From: Litsea cubeba | Taxonomy: Eukaryota; Streptophyta; Magnoliopsida; Laurales; Lauraceae | DNA length: 64,000 nucleotides | Reading direction: 5' to 3' | Assembly (NCBI GenBank): GCA_012931725.1 | Contig: WHSA01000990.1 | Span: 175,232-239,231, forward strand | Shown here: piece after piece, positions 1-11,902 of the stretch | How positions within the stretch are numbered: position 1 is the stretch's first letter | Layout of the letters: each line of letters starts with the position of its first letter | Notes under the pieces: model-generated | The model's database searches: none | What the model was told of the DNA's origin: nothing | Seen by the model: the letters and a program-made list of their open reading frames with translations, nothing else | Made by a program: the position numbers and the translations under genes

Positions 1-453
1 TAATCCAAGTGGATTAATCACATTATTTATTTTCATCATTGATCCAAGAGTAGTGTCTCAAAGAAGAGATCCCTGGAGAAGAAATGCTTATTCGTAATGA
101 GCACTCCACCCTATTATTATTCTACTCCAATTCAATGAAGTATGAAAAAAGGAATGATCTAATATGGCAGTCTATATCCCTTTCGCAGATGGGACCCATG
201 AGAGGGAGAGGGAGAGGGAGAGGGAGAGGGAGAGAGTAATCACATTGCAATGGCATTGACACAGGAGAATGAAAGCATAGAAAATGCATTTATTCTTTTA
301 TCAGACAAAGGGCAAGTAATATTACAAGGCAGAAAAACCACAAACAAATCTGGTTTGAGGTGCCATTAAGGGCTCTTATTCTTATTAATTACCATGCTAA
401 TAAGAAAAGAGCTATGGCAGAGAGAGACAAGAATACATTCCATACAGAATCAT
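1..453. other. 3' flank of HD-Zip gene
   Basis: No gene is seen here. The part nearest 453 should be the 3' UTR of the minus-strand HD-Zip gene. A GA-rich simple repeat lies at about 200-236. No poly(A) signal can be chosen with confidence. Confidence 0.5.
200..236. repeat. GAGAGG hexamer microsatellite
   Basis: About six near-perfect copies of a GAGAGG unit run in tandem. This is a simple-sequence repeat with no further function visible. Confidence 0.9.
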
Positions 454-3400
454 TTAAGGCCAGTACCAACAGGGCTCATCCTCAACTGGGATAGTGTAGT
501 TACATGAATTCACAGGTGGCTCCAGATAAATGGAATCTTCCAGCTTAGGGAAGTGGTAGGTGGGAGGCAGCAGGTTTCTGTGAAGGTTGTCTTCTTCCTC
601 CTCCTCATGTGAGAGATCCGACTGGTCGGGTTCGAAGATGTTAGAAGAATCAGCAGGCTCCAACAGAGAGGAATATCCCCCATCCGTGTAATGTGGGCTA
701 TCAGAATCAAAGACGGCACTGTTGGCTGAACTAAGATCTTCCTGTTTAGGGACTATAATTGGCACATCTTTCACCTCTGCAACAACTGAAGTAGCAACTT
801 CTTTCTGCGACTGTAAATTGGGTTCATTGAGTTCAGAGGTCTCAGAGTTTTCTCGATCTTTCTCTTTTAGAAGCAGCTTGTCTGTGAGAAAAAGAACCTG
901 TTGGGAGAGTAGACTTAAAAGTGATGAGAACAAATGAAATGAAAGTAAAGGCAAGAACTTCAGTCCACAGAAATTAAAAGAAAAAAAAAAAAGAAGGGGT
1001 CACTGATACCACAAAAAAGAAGAGAATATGGAAAGGAAATCTGCAGAAACAACTACATCACAGACAGAACATGGGAGATGGTAACTTTGATTGGTTGCTA
1101 AAAAATCTCAGGTATCTTCCACCTCCCAAGGTGGTTCTGATTTCCAGAAGAATTCCAGGTCACTGATGAAAGATATTTCTGGAAACACATCTTTTACCTA
1201 TCAACAAAGACAGAATATGCTGGATCTTCCAGTACAGAAAAATAAAAAAGCTATGACTCAGATGTCCAGAAAATAGTCTTTTCCAGATTCTGATTGTCGA
1301 GAAGTTGATGGAATGAACCCATAGGTCAGAGAACTTGCTTATCCAAGTAGTCTTAGTTCTTATTCCCATAATCAAGTGTCAAGTTCACTTAACTAACAAT
1401 TGTCAGGTGTCACAAACACATAATAAACAAAGACATCTTTTGATGCCACTGATATTCATATTAGCTTATTGTGATTCCATTGATGTTCAAAATAAGAGTT
1501 CCAGTTTGAAAAGGATAAAAATTACTGATCTAGAGAAAACATAAAATTTGCAGAAACATAGCACCAATAGTAAGAAACATAATTCTGAGTTTGAAAAACC
1601 AATCCACTTTAATGTTCAATTAGACCATCTCAAGATGAAGTCATGCCAAGGTTGACTTGGAGACCCAGCTGGGTATCTTAAATCATTCATAACATACAAA
1701 CCCCATATATAATTAAAAGATTAATATGAGGACATGGAAAACTGGAAAGAAAAACAGTTCATGCATTGAATACATAATTTAAAACTAGTAAATACTGAAA
1801 AAATCTAACACATCTCAAAAAGCATATCCACATTTATTCTTTTTCACTTAAATCGGTTAAACTGGGAATTACCTCTGTCTTTAGTTTCTCCTTCTCTTTA
1901 AGAAGGTTCTCGTAGTCACCCTTGAGAGTGTTGTAGCTAGCTTTAAGGACCTCATAATCCTTCTCCAGCTGCTTTGTCTTCCATCGGGCTCGCCGGTTCT
2001 GAAACCATATTGCAACCTGCCGAGGCTGCAGGCCAAGATCCCTAGCTAGCTGGATTTTTCTCTCAGGCTCAAGCTTATTTTCAACCTCGAAACTCCTCTC
2101 GAGGAACTGAACTTGATCAGCTGAGAGGCGCCTCTTCTTCTCAGGTTGATGGAAGCATTCATCCAAGTCCTCGTCACCAGTTTCCTCGTGATCAAGTGAC
2201 CGGAAAAATGACCTATCAGTTTTGTTTCCACGAACATCTTCAAAACTAACCATGGATCTTGTACCTGGACCAGTCACCAGATTTTAGAGGACAATATATA
2301 ATTATAATCACATAAGCATATTAAAATGTCCCAACCATCGCTTCAGTGTGTGATTCTTAAGACTAATAGTTCTCTTCTACAGCCTGAAAAATGGGTCCAG
2401 CAGACTCCTGAAGGTTCATTGACGGTCCTCGTACTGAACTGTCATAGGAAATTTGACAAAATGAAGGTGGCTAGCATGAGCTGAGATGAGAGACTGTGGG
2501 CCTGTGCACAACCACCTCTCTCTCTCCCACAGGAATCCCCTGCTTTTGCACTGGCACAACATATATCCTGATTGGTGTTGCACTCACTGGTGGATTGAAG
2601 CACATGACTCCTTCATCTCCATTTGAACTTTTCATAACATTCAATTGATCAATTAACCAGCATGATTTTAGGGCCACCCATCAGCAGTGGCAGACCCAAG
2701 ATTTTTCACTTGAGGGGGGAGGACCCAAACATGTAGTTGGGTTGTGGGGGCAAACCCTGGATTTTCATGTGATGAGCTTTGGGGACTGACCCAGAATTTT
2801 CAGGTGGATTTTGGAAGCAGTCCCAAAATTTTCAAATGGGTTTTGGAAGTCGACCCAGGCCCAACAGAGGCAACTGCCCCCAAAAGCATGTATGTAGGTC
2901 CGCCAATGCCCGTCAGGCCCTAAACCATGCATAGAACTTACAATCCAAACAACCCCTCCATTCTTCCTCTTGAATTTGGTGGCCCCAAAGATTGTTCCAC
3001 ATATTGCTCAAAACTCAAAAGCCTTGTGGGGGATGATGCTCCCTGTCAGGGGTGATCAGATCATGTTGGCTAATCACAAAGGTAGGACGGAAAGAAAGGT
3101 CATGGTTTGAAGGTAAATGAAGATAAATCAGCCTGAGAAACTATTATCAAGTATTAGAAACCACAAATGAAACTAAAAACATCTAGATCTTAGCAATATC
3201 CCACAAAGCTGAATTTAGTTATGGAAGGGGGGAAGTCATTCGGCACGTTTAACTGCAAAATAGAATGAGAGTAAATGGAAAGGCTAATGCATACCATCAC
3301 ATAAAAGACTTGTGAACAACTCCTTGGCATTTTAGAGCCAAAAAAGACCTGTGATCAACTCCTAAGGATTTTAGAGCAAGGGGATATCTTTTAGATTTTT

Positions 3401-4682
3401 CTCAAGTCTCAACCGGCTTGTTTTAGTTAATATAATACCACAAATCTCAAAGGTCAGGAAAGAAATTGCTCCTGCTCAAACAGTAAGGTACAAAATGCAG
3501 CCTAAACATCCAACTTTCTAACCATATATCTCACACTTTACACTACCACACTTAAGCAATAGACAACACTGTTATATCGTCTTAATCAACCCAACCGAAA
3601 AATCACATCAACTGGAATGGAAAATAACAGTGTATAGTCACTGTGAATTAGACCAGGAACACCATCGTAAATCCGTTTTTACGAAATAAATAAATAAACT
3701 TCAACTGTAAGAATAACCTTGACCAGCCAAGGAATGCCGTCACCACTTTTACCAAAGTATCTGTTAAAGCACCAAATTCAACAATACAAGTAAAACAGGA
3801 TAGACGCTACTGGGCGAAATCAGTGGAAAAAGGAACTCAAGCTCATCTCTCTGGTAAAAGATCTGTTCAAAGCATCTATGTCAGTAACCTGATCTCATCT
3901 ATAACTAGATAAACACGGCAAGCTATGGGTATCCATAAAATTCAAGTACGAGAAGTTCAACATGGAATAATCTAAACCCAGAGAAGGGAGCTCTTCGAAT
4001 TAAGAGATTCTTCTTATTTTGCATAACAGTAAAAGAGCAACTCAATCGTTCACAAGCAAGACATGGAAATTTTAGAAGAAGAAGTATTCCATCACATCAA
4101 TAACACCCAAATCCCAGATCATAAAAGAACACGAGTTATAATTATGAGCAAAAGGAATCCAAAAATCATTCCTTTTATCGAAGGTTGATCCACAGATCAC
4201 AGAGAAGAAAAGCAGGTAAACTCAAATTTCAATTTGCTGCTATACTGACTCATATCCAATGAAAATAACTCTCAAGAACACCCAAACCTTCAAACGAATC
4301 GAAAAACTGACACTCAAACCACATGAATTTTCGAACCCAGTTCATGAAATCCAACCAACAACCCCAAAACACCAGTATTTCCTACAGAAAGAAAAAAACC
4401 CACTAGAACTATCAAAACTTCCAACCAATCGAAAAAGAAAAAAAAATCATGCTAAGATCACTTGAAACTCGAAAAACCCAGATCGCAGAATCCAGCCTAA
4501 AACCTTTTAGTAGTAGCAACCAAAAGGAGGAAAGAAGGAAGGAAGGAATGAGTAATACCGTGAAATATAGAAGAAGAGGAGGAGTTGAGAAGAGCTTCGA
4601 GAGCGTCACCAGAGCAAGGAATCCTCTCGTTTTGGAGCATAACGGCTATATTGGAACCACCATAGACCCTCTCACCCGCCAT
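454..4682 (-). CDS. HD-Zip class I transcription factor, HAT5/AtHB1-like
   Basis: This gene encodes a 319-aa homeodomain-leucine zipper I protein, a nuclear regulator that binds pseudopalindromic AATNATT-type sites as a dimer. Exons on the minus strand are 4682-4559, 2264-1873 and 897-454. Both introns are GT-AG (2,294 and 975 bp) and the frame stays open throughout. Residues 1-42 hold the MAGERVYGGSN-type N-terminus of the family. The homeodomain is about 83-140, with the WFQNRRARWKTKQ recognition helix. It is followed directly by a zipper with Leu at 141, 148, 155, 162, 169 and 176, so the zipper crosses the exon 2/3 junction. The C-terminal half is acidic and ends in an aromatic CWYWP tail typical of AtHB1-like proteins. 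The start is the first ATG that continues in frame into exon 2. Intron 1 contains a hAT-type MITE. No truncation is seen. Subclade naming rests on remembered family sequences. Confidence 0.93.
2685..2908. mobile_element. hAT-type MITE in HD-Zip intron 1
   Basis: This is a 224-bp non-coding element. Its termini are CAGTGGCAGACC and, reverse-complemented, CATTGGCGGACC. The flanks are CCCATCAG (2677-2684) and CCCGTCAG (2909-2916), an 8-bp target duplication with one mismatch, as expected for hAT transposition. The interior is G/C-run-rich, with no ORF. Confidence 0.75.
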
Positions 4683-4712
4683 CCTTTTTCTAAATTTCTT
4701 TCAGCAGACACT

Positions 4713-4754
4713 TCAAACGGTCATATCTTCCCGCGAAAACGATCAGACGGTCAT
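4713..4754 (-). promoter_or_regulatory. Two minimal uORFs (Met-Thr-Val-stop) in the HD-Zip leader
   Basis: Between the 27-codon uORF and the main ATG lie two separate four-codon ORFs, at 4754-4743 (ATGACCGTCTGA) and 4724-4713 (ATGACCGTTTGA). Both encode Met-Thr-Val then stop. They lie in the inferred 5' leader and could reduce re-initiation at the main start. Function is inferred only. Confidence 0.5.
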
Positions 4755-4758
4755 GATT

Positions 4759-4842
4759 TCACTGGGTCTTGTGGCGGAAGAAGCTTGTGATGAGGATGAT
4801 GGACATGTGGGAGGTCTGTGAACACGGGTTACACACACCCAT
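4759..4842 (-). CDS. Upstream ORF in the HD-Zip 5' leader, candidate conserved-peptide uORF
   Basis: This is a 27-codon ORF, ATG at 4842 and TGA at 4759-4761. It ends about 76 nt before the HD-Zip start. The peptide begins MGVCNPCSQ and ends with a hydrophobic then basic stretch (SIILITSFFRHKTQ). AtHB1 is known to carry a conserved peptide uORF (CPuORF33) that represses translation of the main ORF. The position and the hydrophobic/basic C-terminus suggest this is its counterpart, but I could not compare the sequences. It does not overlap the main ORF. Confidence 0.6.
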   Translation of the reverse strand: MGVCNPCSQTSHMSIILITSFFRHKTQ

Positions 4843-5000
4843 CACTCAGAAGAAGTAGAAGATGTCAAAATGACAAAAGGAGGGGGCTGATTTTTCACAA
4901 TTCTCCGTCAGTTATGACAGAAAACTTCACGTACAGAGAGAGAGAGAGAGATTTCTTTCTCTCTGGTTGTGAGAGCTGAGGGAGGTTATAAGGAGAGTGG
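4843..5000 (-). promoter_or_regulatory. HD-Zip 5' leader and proximal promoter
   Basis: Read on the minus strand this stretch is CT-rich, with a (CT)n run at about 4935-4951. Such runs are common near plant transcription starts. A weak TATA-like motif (TTATAACC) lies near 4986-4993. The transcription start is not defined by the sequence. Confidence 0.4.
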
Positions 5001-5604
5001 TGGGGTTTTGTTCTGCTCTCTGAGTTGGGAAGATGAACTCATGGAAATTGACGAAAATGCCCATGGTCGACTGAAAGGTGGGAGGATAATATCAAAGTTT
5101 TTTTTTTTTCTTTCCCTTTTTTCTTTTAGATTCTAAAAGAAAAATGAAATGTATTGCCTCTAGGGATACTATGGTTGGGTGCAAGGTTTGGTAATGGTTT
5201 ATCTAGGTTGTGGGGGCAAGTATGGGCTAAATTTGAGATGAATTCAAATTTTGGCCATCTCATTCTACCCTAGCTAATTTATAACTATTATTATAATATA
5301 GGGGAACCCTCACCTATGAATTTGGTCGCGTGAGATTTTGTGCGAGCTCTGAAGGTGGGCCATTGGATCATCTCGTTACAATCGTTGATGTCGAGGTTGA
5401 TGTTGTTTTCATTGATGTCCATGGTCATCGAGCTCGTTGACGATTAGATGAGTCGCTGAGAAAAGCTTATGTCTTAAGATGTTTGTAAGAGGTGAAAAGA
5501 ATCAACTCTTGTTGAAGGGTTTTTGTGTGTAAATCTTTCTTTTTTTACTGCCCATCTATGCTTATTGCGAGATTCATTGTCTCCTCTTTCGACAAATGAC
5601 CTTT

Positions 5605-6520
5605 ATTGTTATACATGGACGACAAAAGAAACCCTAGCTTGAGCTCAATGCTTGATTCGGATGTTTCTCACACGATTACAAAAAAACCTAGTTTTAGAAA
5701 AGGATTAGGAAACCCCAACATGGGAGAGGTTGATATGGGAGTGGAGTTCGGATTTGTAGGGTTTTGGGTGAGGATTCTTGAAATGGAAATTATTGTTTGA
5801 AAGAGCATAGAGAAATCAAAGTTTTTTTTTTTTTTTTTGGGGGGGGGGGGGTGGGGGGGGGGGGGGATTTTGAAGGATAGAGACTAGAGAGGATATCCAT
5901 ATTAAGCAATTGAGATTTATGGTTGTTACTCTTTGGAGCTATGATTTTTTCAGATGTAATCACAATTCAATTGAGATTATGGTTGTTACTCTTTGGAGCT
6001 ATGATTTTTCAGATGTAATCACGATTCAGGACTTCGTGCAGGCTCATTATACAAGAACTTGTAAATTAAACCTAGCCGCACAAGACTTCGTGCAAACTCG
6101 TCGTCCTCATTACTCTTGAGCCTCCCCTACGCTCCCGTTCCTAAATCATAATTACACGCCGCACATTTTCCTTTCACACTTCTTCACAAAAACACTGGGA
6201 AATCACAATTCGAAAGAATAACAACCATAAATCTCAACAACTATACCTAGATCTCCTTTCTCGTCTCTATCCCCAAAAATCTAATTTTTCTCTCTCCTTC
6301 ATAAGCTCTCATTTCTCTTTGTGCTCTCAAACCATAATTTCCTTTTTTGAGAATCCTCAGCCAAAACCCTACAAATCCAAACTCCGCTTCCACATTAGCC
6401 TCTCCCTCGAGGGGGTTTCCTTTTCTAAAACTAGGTTTTTTATGTAACTGTGTGAGAAGCATTGGAATTGGGGCTTAATCTCAAGCTAGGGTTTCTTCAT
6501 CATTCATGTATACCATCAAG
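5605..6520. mobile_element. Large inverted-repeat (fold-back) element
   Basis: The arm at about 5610-5945 and the reverse complement of about 6205-6520 align over roughly 320 bp. Shared stretches include AACCCTAGCTTGAG, CCTAGTTTTAGAAAAGGA and GATTTATGGTTGTTA. Both arms contain a similar short ORF on opposite strands (peptides sharing KKPSFRKG and EFGFVGFW). The centre has a 61-bp tandem duplication (5910-5970 and 5971-6029). A poly-T/poly-G tract interrupts the left arm. This looks like a fold-back or long-TIR non-autonomous transposon. Clear ends and a target duplication were not identified. Confidence 0.6.
5820..5868. repeat. Poly-T followed by poly-G tract
   Basis: About 20 T residues are followed by about 26 G residues with one T interruption. 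Lengths in such tracts are prone to assembly error. Confidence 0.85.
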
Positions 6521-7172
6521 GCCTTTGGTTGGGGGAGGCAACAATGGATCTCGTGGCTAGCGTAAATGGGCTGAAAGCAAGGTTTACATAAGAAAATCAT
6601 TGAAAAAGAATTGATTTCGGTCATCTCTTACAAACTTCTTTACAAACCAAACAAAGATGGAAGTTCTTCTTGGCAACTGCATCCAATTGTCCTTAGGCTC
6701 GAAGCTTGTCCCTGCCCTGTAATCAACGACATTTATCAAATATGGTTTTCTCCTATGTCCCTTATCATCACTCTGATATGCGTGAGAGTGGATGCATTTT
6801 ATGCAATATGTCATGAGTCAAGAGAAATGACCAAAAAACCAATTTTATAAATAATCCTAGAGAGATTTCTTCACATTTAAGAAATCTATTAGAAGTCAAT
6901 TTCCTTAATTCCCTCAAAGATTAGCCAAATAAGAGTCCTAAATGGATTGGGCTTTTTTAAGGTGAGTCCAAACCAGATTTATTAAAATCTAAACTAAAAA
7001 GGAAAAAAATTATAAAAAATAACTAACCTAAGGTGGAGTCCTAACATTATTAGACGTATGGTCATGCACTCATGTGGGACACTTTCCTCTAACAGGAAGA
7101 CCTTGGATATCAATAAAAACTACGCCCTGACATTAATGGTTATCACTAGATGATCCAACGACCTACCTTTTA
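6521..7172. other. Intergenic, no gene seen
   Basis: AT-rich DNA with only short spurious ORFs on both strands. No recognisable domain or repeat boundary is seen before the MITE at 7173. Confidence 0.6.
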
Positions 7173-8004
7173 GGGCCTATTTCTTTTCAAGCATTTCTGA
7201 CAGGAATTCAGGCTGTTTGTGAATTCCTGAATTCCAGTCAGAAATTCTATGTTCATTTACTAGAATTCGCAGCATTTGAGGCAAGCAGCATTTTGGAATT
7301 CCAAAAAAGTGGAATTCCCAAATGCTAGCCCTTGCTCCAGCATTTACAAATTCTGGCATTCCGGGAGGCTTCCTTAGAACTCCGGCTCTCTCTGACGGTG
7401 GAAGGTCATCTTCTTCGCTGCACCTCTAAAAAAATCAGATCTGGTTATCTTCTTTCTTTCCACTCCTTTCATATATCTGGTTTCATGAAACCCAAAACCC
7501 CCAAATCCACACCTTTCTTTTGATCTAATCTCAATTTTATTTTCATCTGACATCTTTCAAAACCCTACCATCCTCCTCAATGCTTGTACAAGAAATCCAT
7601 CTCCTCTTACATCGAGACCGAATAAACCCCAGAATTCATGTATCCAATCCCTTTGGACAGAACTGTGATACAGCATTCAATTCAAGAGGATTTGTAGGGG
7701 CATCATTGTGATCTCGATTTCCTTTGAGGCAAGCGGCTCCCAGCTATGATGACGATGGAGATGTTGGATAAGGAAGATGGGAATGGGATGAAAATCATTG
7801 CAATGTGTAGAGATTCGAGTACTCATGAGGTTGGAAATTTGTGGAATTCAAGTTGCATGAAATTCTCAGGCAGGAATTCTAGGTATAAAAGAAACGGAGA
7901 ATTTAGGAATGCTAGAATTTATAGCATTTCAAAATTCCAGCTTCTCAAATTCTGCAAATTCCAATAGACATGAATTCCAAGAATTCTTACAAAGAAACAG
8001 GCCC
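7173..8004. mobile_element. PIF/Harbinger-type MITE with TTA target duplication
   Basis: An 832-bp element begins GGGCCTATTTCTTT and ends AAAGAAACAGGCCC, near-perfect inverted ends. It is flanked by TTA on both sides (7170-7172 and 8005-8007). The 3-bp TTA/TAA duplication is the mark of PIF/Harbinger (Tourist) elements. The interior is rich in GGAATTC motifs in both orientations and has no transposase. At least three smaller elements in the window share GGGC-type ends. Confidence 0.75.
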
Positions 8005-10011
8005 TTAGAGTCTGCATGAGGTCTTGTGCAATCAAGTTCATTGGTGAGGGTTCCTCTGACACATATTTCCTACCTCTGACACATATTTCCTATGTGGTCT
8101 CCTGAATAAAGAAAATCCAAAGAAAATAAGTGAAAAATTTACGATGCAGAGTCTATGAGCCGTTGCAAGAAGACCCATGAACCACATGTGGGAGCCAAGA
8201 AAGATTAAGGATTGTATCTTGTATTTTATTTTCCCTATTGAGTTGTCATTATAATCAACTTTCTAATTATATTAGTTTCCTATTGTTATTGGATTCTTTA
8301 TCCTATTTATATGGTGGTTGTAGAGAATGAAAAGCGGTTTTGAAGTAAATAAAAGTTTCCATCGTGGTGTTTACCGTGTACATGAGAATTACTTTTCTCA
8401 TGAGATCGCCTCCGCGAAGACCTTGTTATTACGGTCTCACACCTACAGTCCAAGTCCTGATCCAAGATTTGCATCAATTTAGAGTCATGTGTTCAAAACT
8501 TGCTAGTCACGAGTGAATTCGGTTTCACAAATTATAAACCCGTTAAAAGTCAAGTCACCATATATAGGTATTAAAACTAAGTTGTTTGTTAAATGGCTGT
8601 CTAGCTTACCTTAGAGAAAGAAGAGCTAGTGATTATTCAACCAAATTATATAAATTACAATCAAGCCTAGTCAAGTTTAGTGTTCAACTAATCTGTGGAT
8701 CTAACCATTTCCCAATTTATATCCCCAACATGATGAGCCTTCCCATAAGTGATTATTTAAGGTTGTTGGTTTGTACTTATTTACATTTTTATAAATGTCA
8801 CATACCTATTATTTACATATGGTAGTTTTATATTAAAATGATATAAATGATGTATGATAATGATGAGAAAATGAGGTTGTTTTCATATGAGAATCTCCAC
8901 ACTTAAAAAGTGTGAATTGATTATAAACCTCTTTAGTTAACAACTTGTAGGACATCTGGGAAAGGTTGTGGTATTAAATTATTTCTCCGATTCTATATTT
9001 TACCACTCCTGTGAGCCATGAAGTTTTAATTTGGACCATTCCTTTTTTCACCTGTCAAAGTCCCCAAAGCATTTAGTTTCATGTATTGAACATTCATACA
9101 TTTTGAGATATATAAAGACCTTATATATGTGATTAAAATATCTCAACATTTACTCAAGTGGGAATAGTGCTTCCAAACAAATATAGTATTGTATTTCACA
9201 TGTGTTAAATTCAAGCAAATAAAATTCACATAGGAGTATGTTTTACATATGTAAATCCCATTATATATCTCATGTATAAAAGACAAACGACTGGGGATAA
9301 TTTGTTTATCTAGAGTAGAGTATAAGGAGAGTTTAAAATTAATTGATGTGATATAAAATTTTATTTTATTTGTATTGTGAAATAAGGTTTTACTTTATTA
9401 GTGTTTGAATGAAAAAAAGAAAATAACAGAGTAAGCTCCCGATGTAACATAAAATAGAGGTTTTACCCTCATTTCCCCATTTTGTTTTGCTCTCTCAAAC
9501 TTGTATAAATTAGAAAGAAGTGGAATTTTATCTTGCAATGATTTTTATTTTCACATATCCTCTTTAATTTATTTATGATTTTGACCCATACTCCTCCTTA
9601 AATCCTCATATCATAAAAACAATAATTCGTGAGAATAAAAATATATTAATGTAGTGCTTTCTATTTGCTAATATGTATGATCTCCAATCTTTCCCCCGCT
9701 CGGGCAATTAAGCAATCTTTCATCGAAGTTAATCCTTCATATTTTATTAAATTTCCTTTGCAAACATGAGGCCCTAATTTCACTGTGAAAGATGTTATTG
9801 TTGGATTGTCTCCGATTGACATACAATTTATGGAGAATAATATCTAAAATGCAAATCTAAACTCCTTTTCATTCTCCATGAGTTTTTAAATATTTCTAAG
9901 TTTTTAATCCAATCTTAAAATCAATATCATCATGGAGTTGATAACTATCACGTCATGCATAAAGCCCATATGTATTGGTAGGTCCACAGCTGAAGCTTAA
10001 AAGCCCTAGGT
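8005..10011. other. Intergenic with possible LTR remnant
   Basis: No gene is seen. A 21-bp direct repeat (CTGACACATATTTCCTA-type) lies at about 8055-8092. The stretch around 8150-8450 resembles a solo LTR: a TATA-like TTTATATGG, then a GAATGAAAAGCGG leader-like region. Ends could not be defined. The rest is AT-rich. Confidence 0.4.
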
Positions 10012-10042
<31 letters not shown>

Positions 10043-10046
10043 TTGG
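10012..10046. repeat. (GA)n microsatellite
   Basis: A GA dinucleotide run with a few GGG interruptions. Confidence 0.9.
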
Positions 10047-11877
10047 ATTGGCTCTCATGAATATAAAAAATAAAACAAAACATCAATAGTTAAGTGCCTT
10101 TCAAAATTTTGCTCTCCTACATGTGTTGACCAAACAACTTTGGAGATCTATTTGATTTGAGTTAAATCAAGAACCCTTTACCATTTTAATTTGCTGCCAC
10201 ATGGCAAGTGTGATCCCATTTTAACCTCCCAATTCATCATAGTTGGGACCCATTTTAACCTCCCAAATTCATCTTGGTTGGTGCCCAATCCAACTCCAAT
10301 CCCCAATGACAAAAGAACTCATAAGACCCCCAAGTTTTATGGGTCCACACATGACACACATCATTTGACATCCACAACAGAGAAAAAAAAAAGTATAAGA
10401 AAAGAAAGAAGAGAAGCTGAGAAAGGCAAAGAGAGATAGGGGGCAGGGGTATTTTGGTAAAACGGCGAAGAAGGGAATCGGATACAATCGGAGTCGTTTT
10501 CTGAGGGAACTGGGAATTTGGAGAGGAGAGTGGTTCTGACTCACCACCTCCTCTCTCTCTCTTTTGGAAGGGAGCGCTGCCCGCGGGCCCACTCGGCTCC
10601 GCTCGGCTCGGCGGTTTCTGGCTGCTCTGTTCACATGACGTGGGCCCTGCCCTGTCTGACATGTCAATGTGACGTTGGGCCTCACCCTGTCGCCTAAAAA
10701 AATCAACCACCCTCCTCTCTCGGCTCGGCTCGGCTCGGCTCCAGCCATTCGGCTCAACAAAGGCATATAATATTAGTAGAATACTACATTTCCTATCTTT
10801 CTTTCTTTCGTTTTTTGTTTTTGGGCTTTTTATACACCACAAAAATGACAAAGATCCTAGGCCCTCAATTGAGCCCATCAGGGTAAGCCCACAAGCTTTT
10901 TCTTTCTTTTTTTTTTTGTTTTGTCTCTCTGTTTTTTTTTTTTTTAGGTTGGTTGTATCCGAATCTCCGATTTTAAATATAGCGGGCTGAAAACTATTTT
11001 TTGATTTAAAAGAAACTCGGATCTAGACACATGTATATAGGATTTAGAACATTCCGTTCAGAAATAGAATCCTAGTGAATTCTGACTTGAGATTCTGGAT
11101 ATATAATGATTATATTCAAATAAAAAATTTATATAGATCTTCATATATGAGAGTATACTTAACTATAATTATATATCATTTATTTATTAATCTTACATGT
11201 ATATCGAAAAAAAAATCTATTTTAAAGCTCTTTTACCAGACTATGCTAATGCAATATACTTCTTTTTCTAGATCTAGATTCAGAGCTAGACCTATCCTTT
11301 TTCAAGTTGAAGTTAGAACTGGATGAAAAAAAAGAAAGAAAGAAAAAGATTCCGCGTGGGAATGAATCCAAATATATACTATGGTTCCATTCCGAACCAA
11401 ACCATTTGTATTCCTACTATAGTGGCTGGTGGGTATTTATTCTCGACCTCTCTTTGATTCATTTTTTATTGGAGGGAAGATACTTTGATGGTCATTTTTG
11501 AAAATTCATATTTATTTCTTCAATTTTAACCATCTTTTGTACTAGAAGACTTACAGCTATGTAGTGAATTATACGAAACATACTGGCCAAGGATTTGAAT
11601 TTTAAGCATGGTGCCTTACCAACAGTGAGGGCATTTAACTAGTGCTGCAACTTAGGGTCTGACTTTACCTGGACTGAACTAACACCCTTTATAAGTCCTT
11701 AACCAAAACCCAAACTTTAGTTGGCCAACTTTGAGTTCAAGATAAGCTCAAACCATCAAGACCCAACTTCAATAGGGTTGGATTTGCATTAGCTAGCCCT
11801 CATTCAGTCTCAATCCTCTCAGTCAACTTAAAATTTGCTTAAAACATGTGTAGAACACATGCTGGAATCCAAAAAAC
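10047..11877. other. Intergenic, with GC-rich patch and CGGCT repeats
   Basis: Positions 10440-10760 are much more GC-rich than their surroundings and contain GGCTCGGCTCGGCTCGG-type tandem pentamers. Long open frames exist on the minus strand (up to 207 codons). Their peptides are low-complexity and match nothing I recognise, so they are not called genes. 10900-11500 is AT-rich and unannotated. Confidence 0.4.
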
Positions 11878-11902
11878 AGAAGAAGAAGAAGAAGAAGAAG
11901 AA
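11878..11902. repeat. (AAG)n microsatellite
   Basis: About eight perfect AGA triplets run in tandem. Confidence 0.9.

Noticed and set aside
10255..10878. Minus-strand open frame of 207 codons and an overlapping one of 165 codons
   Set aside because: They lie in a GC-rich, CGGCT-repeat patch. The peptides are Arg/Ser/Pro-rich low complexity with no recognisable domain, and two frames are open at once, as expected of biased composition.
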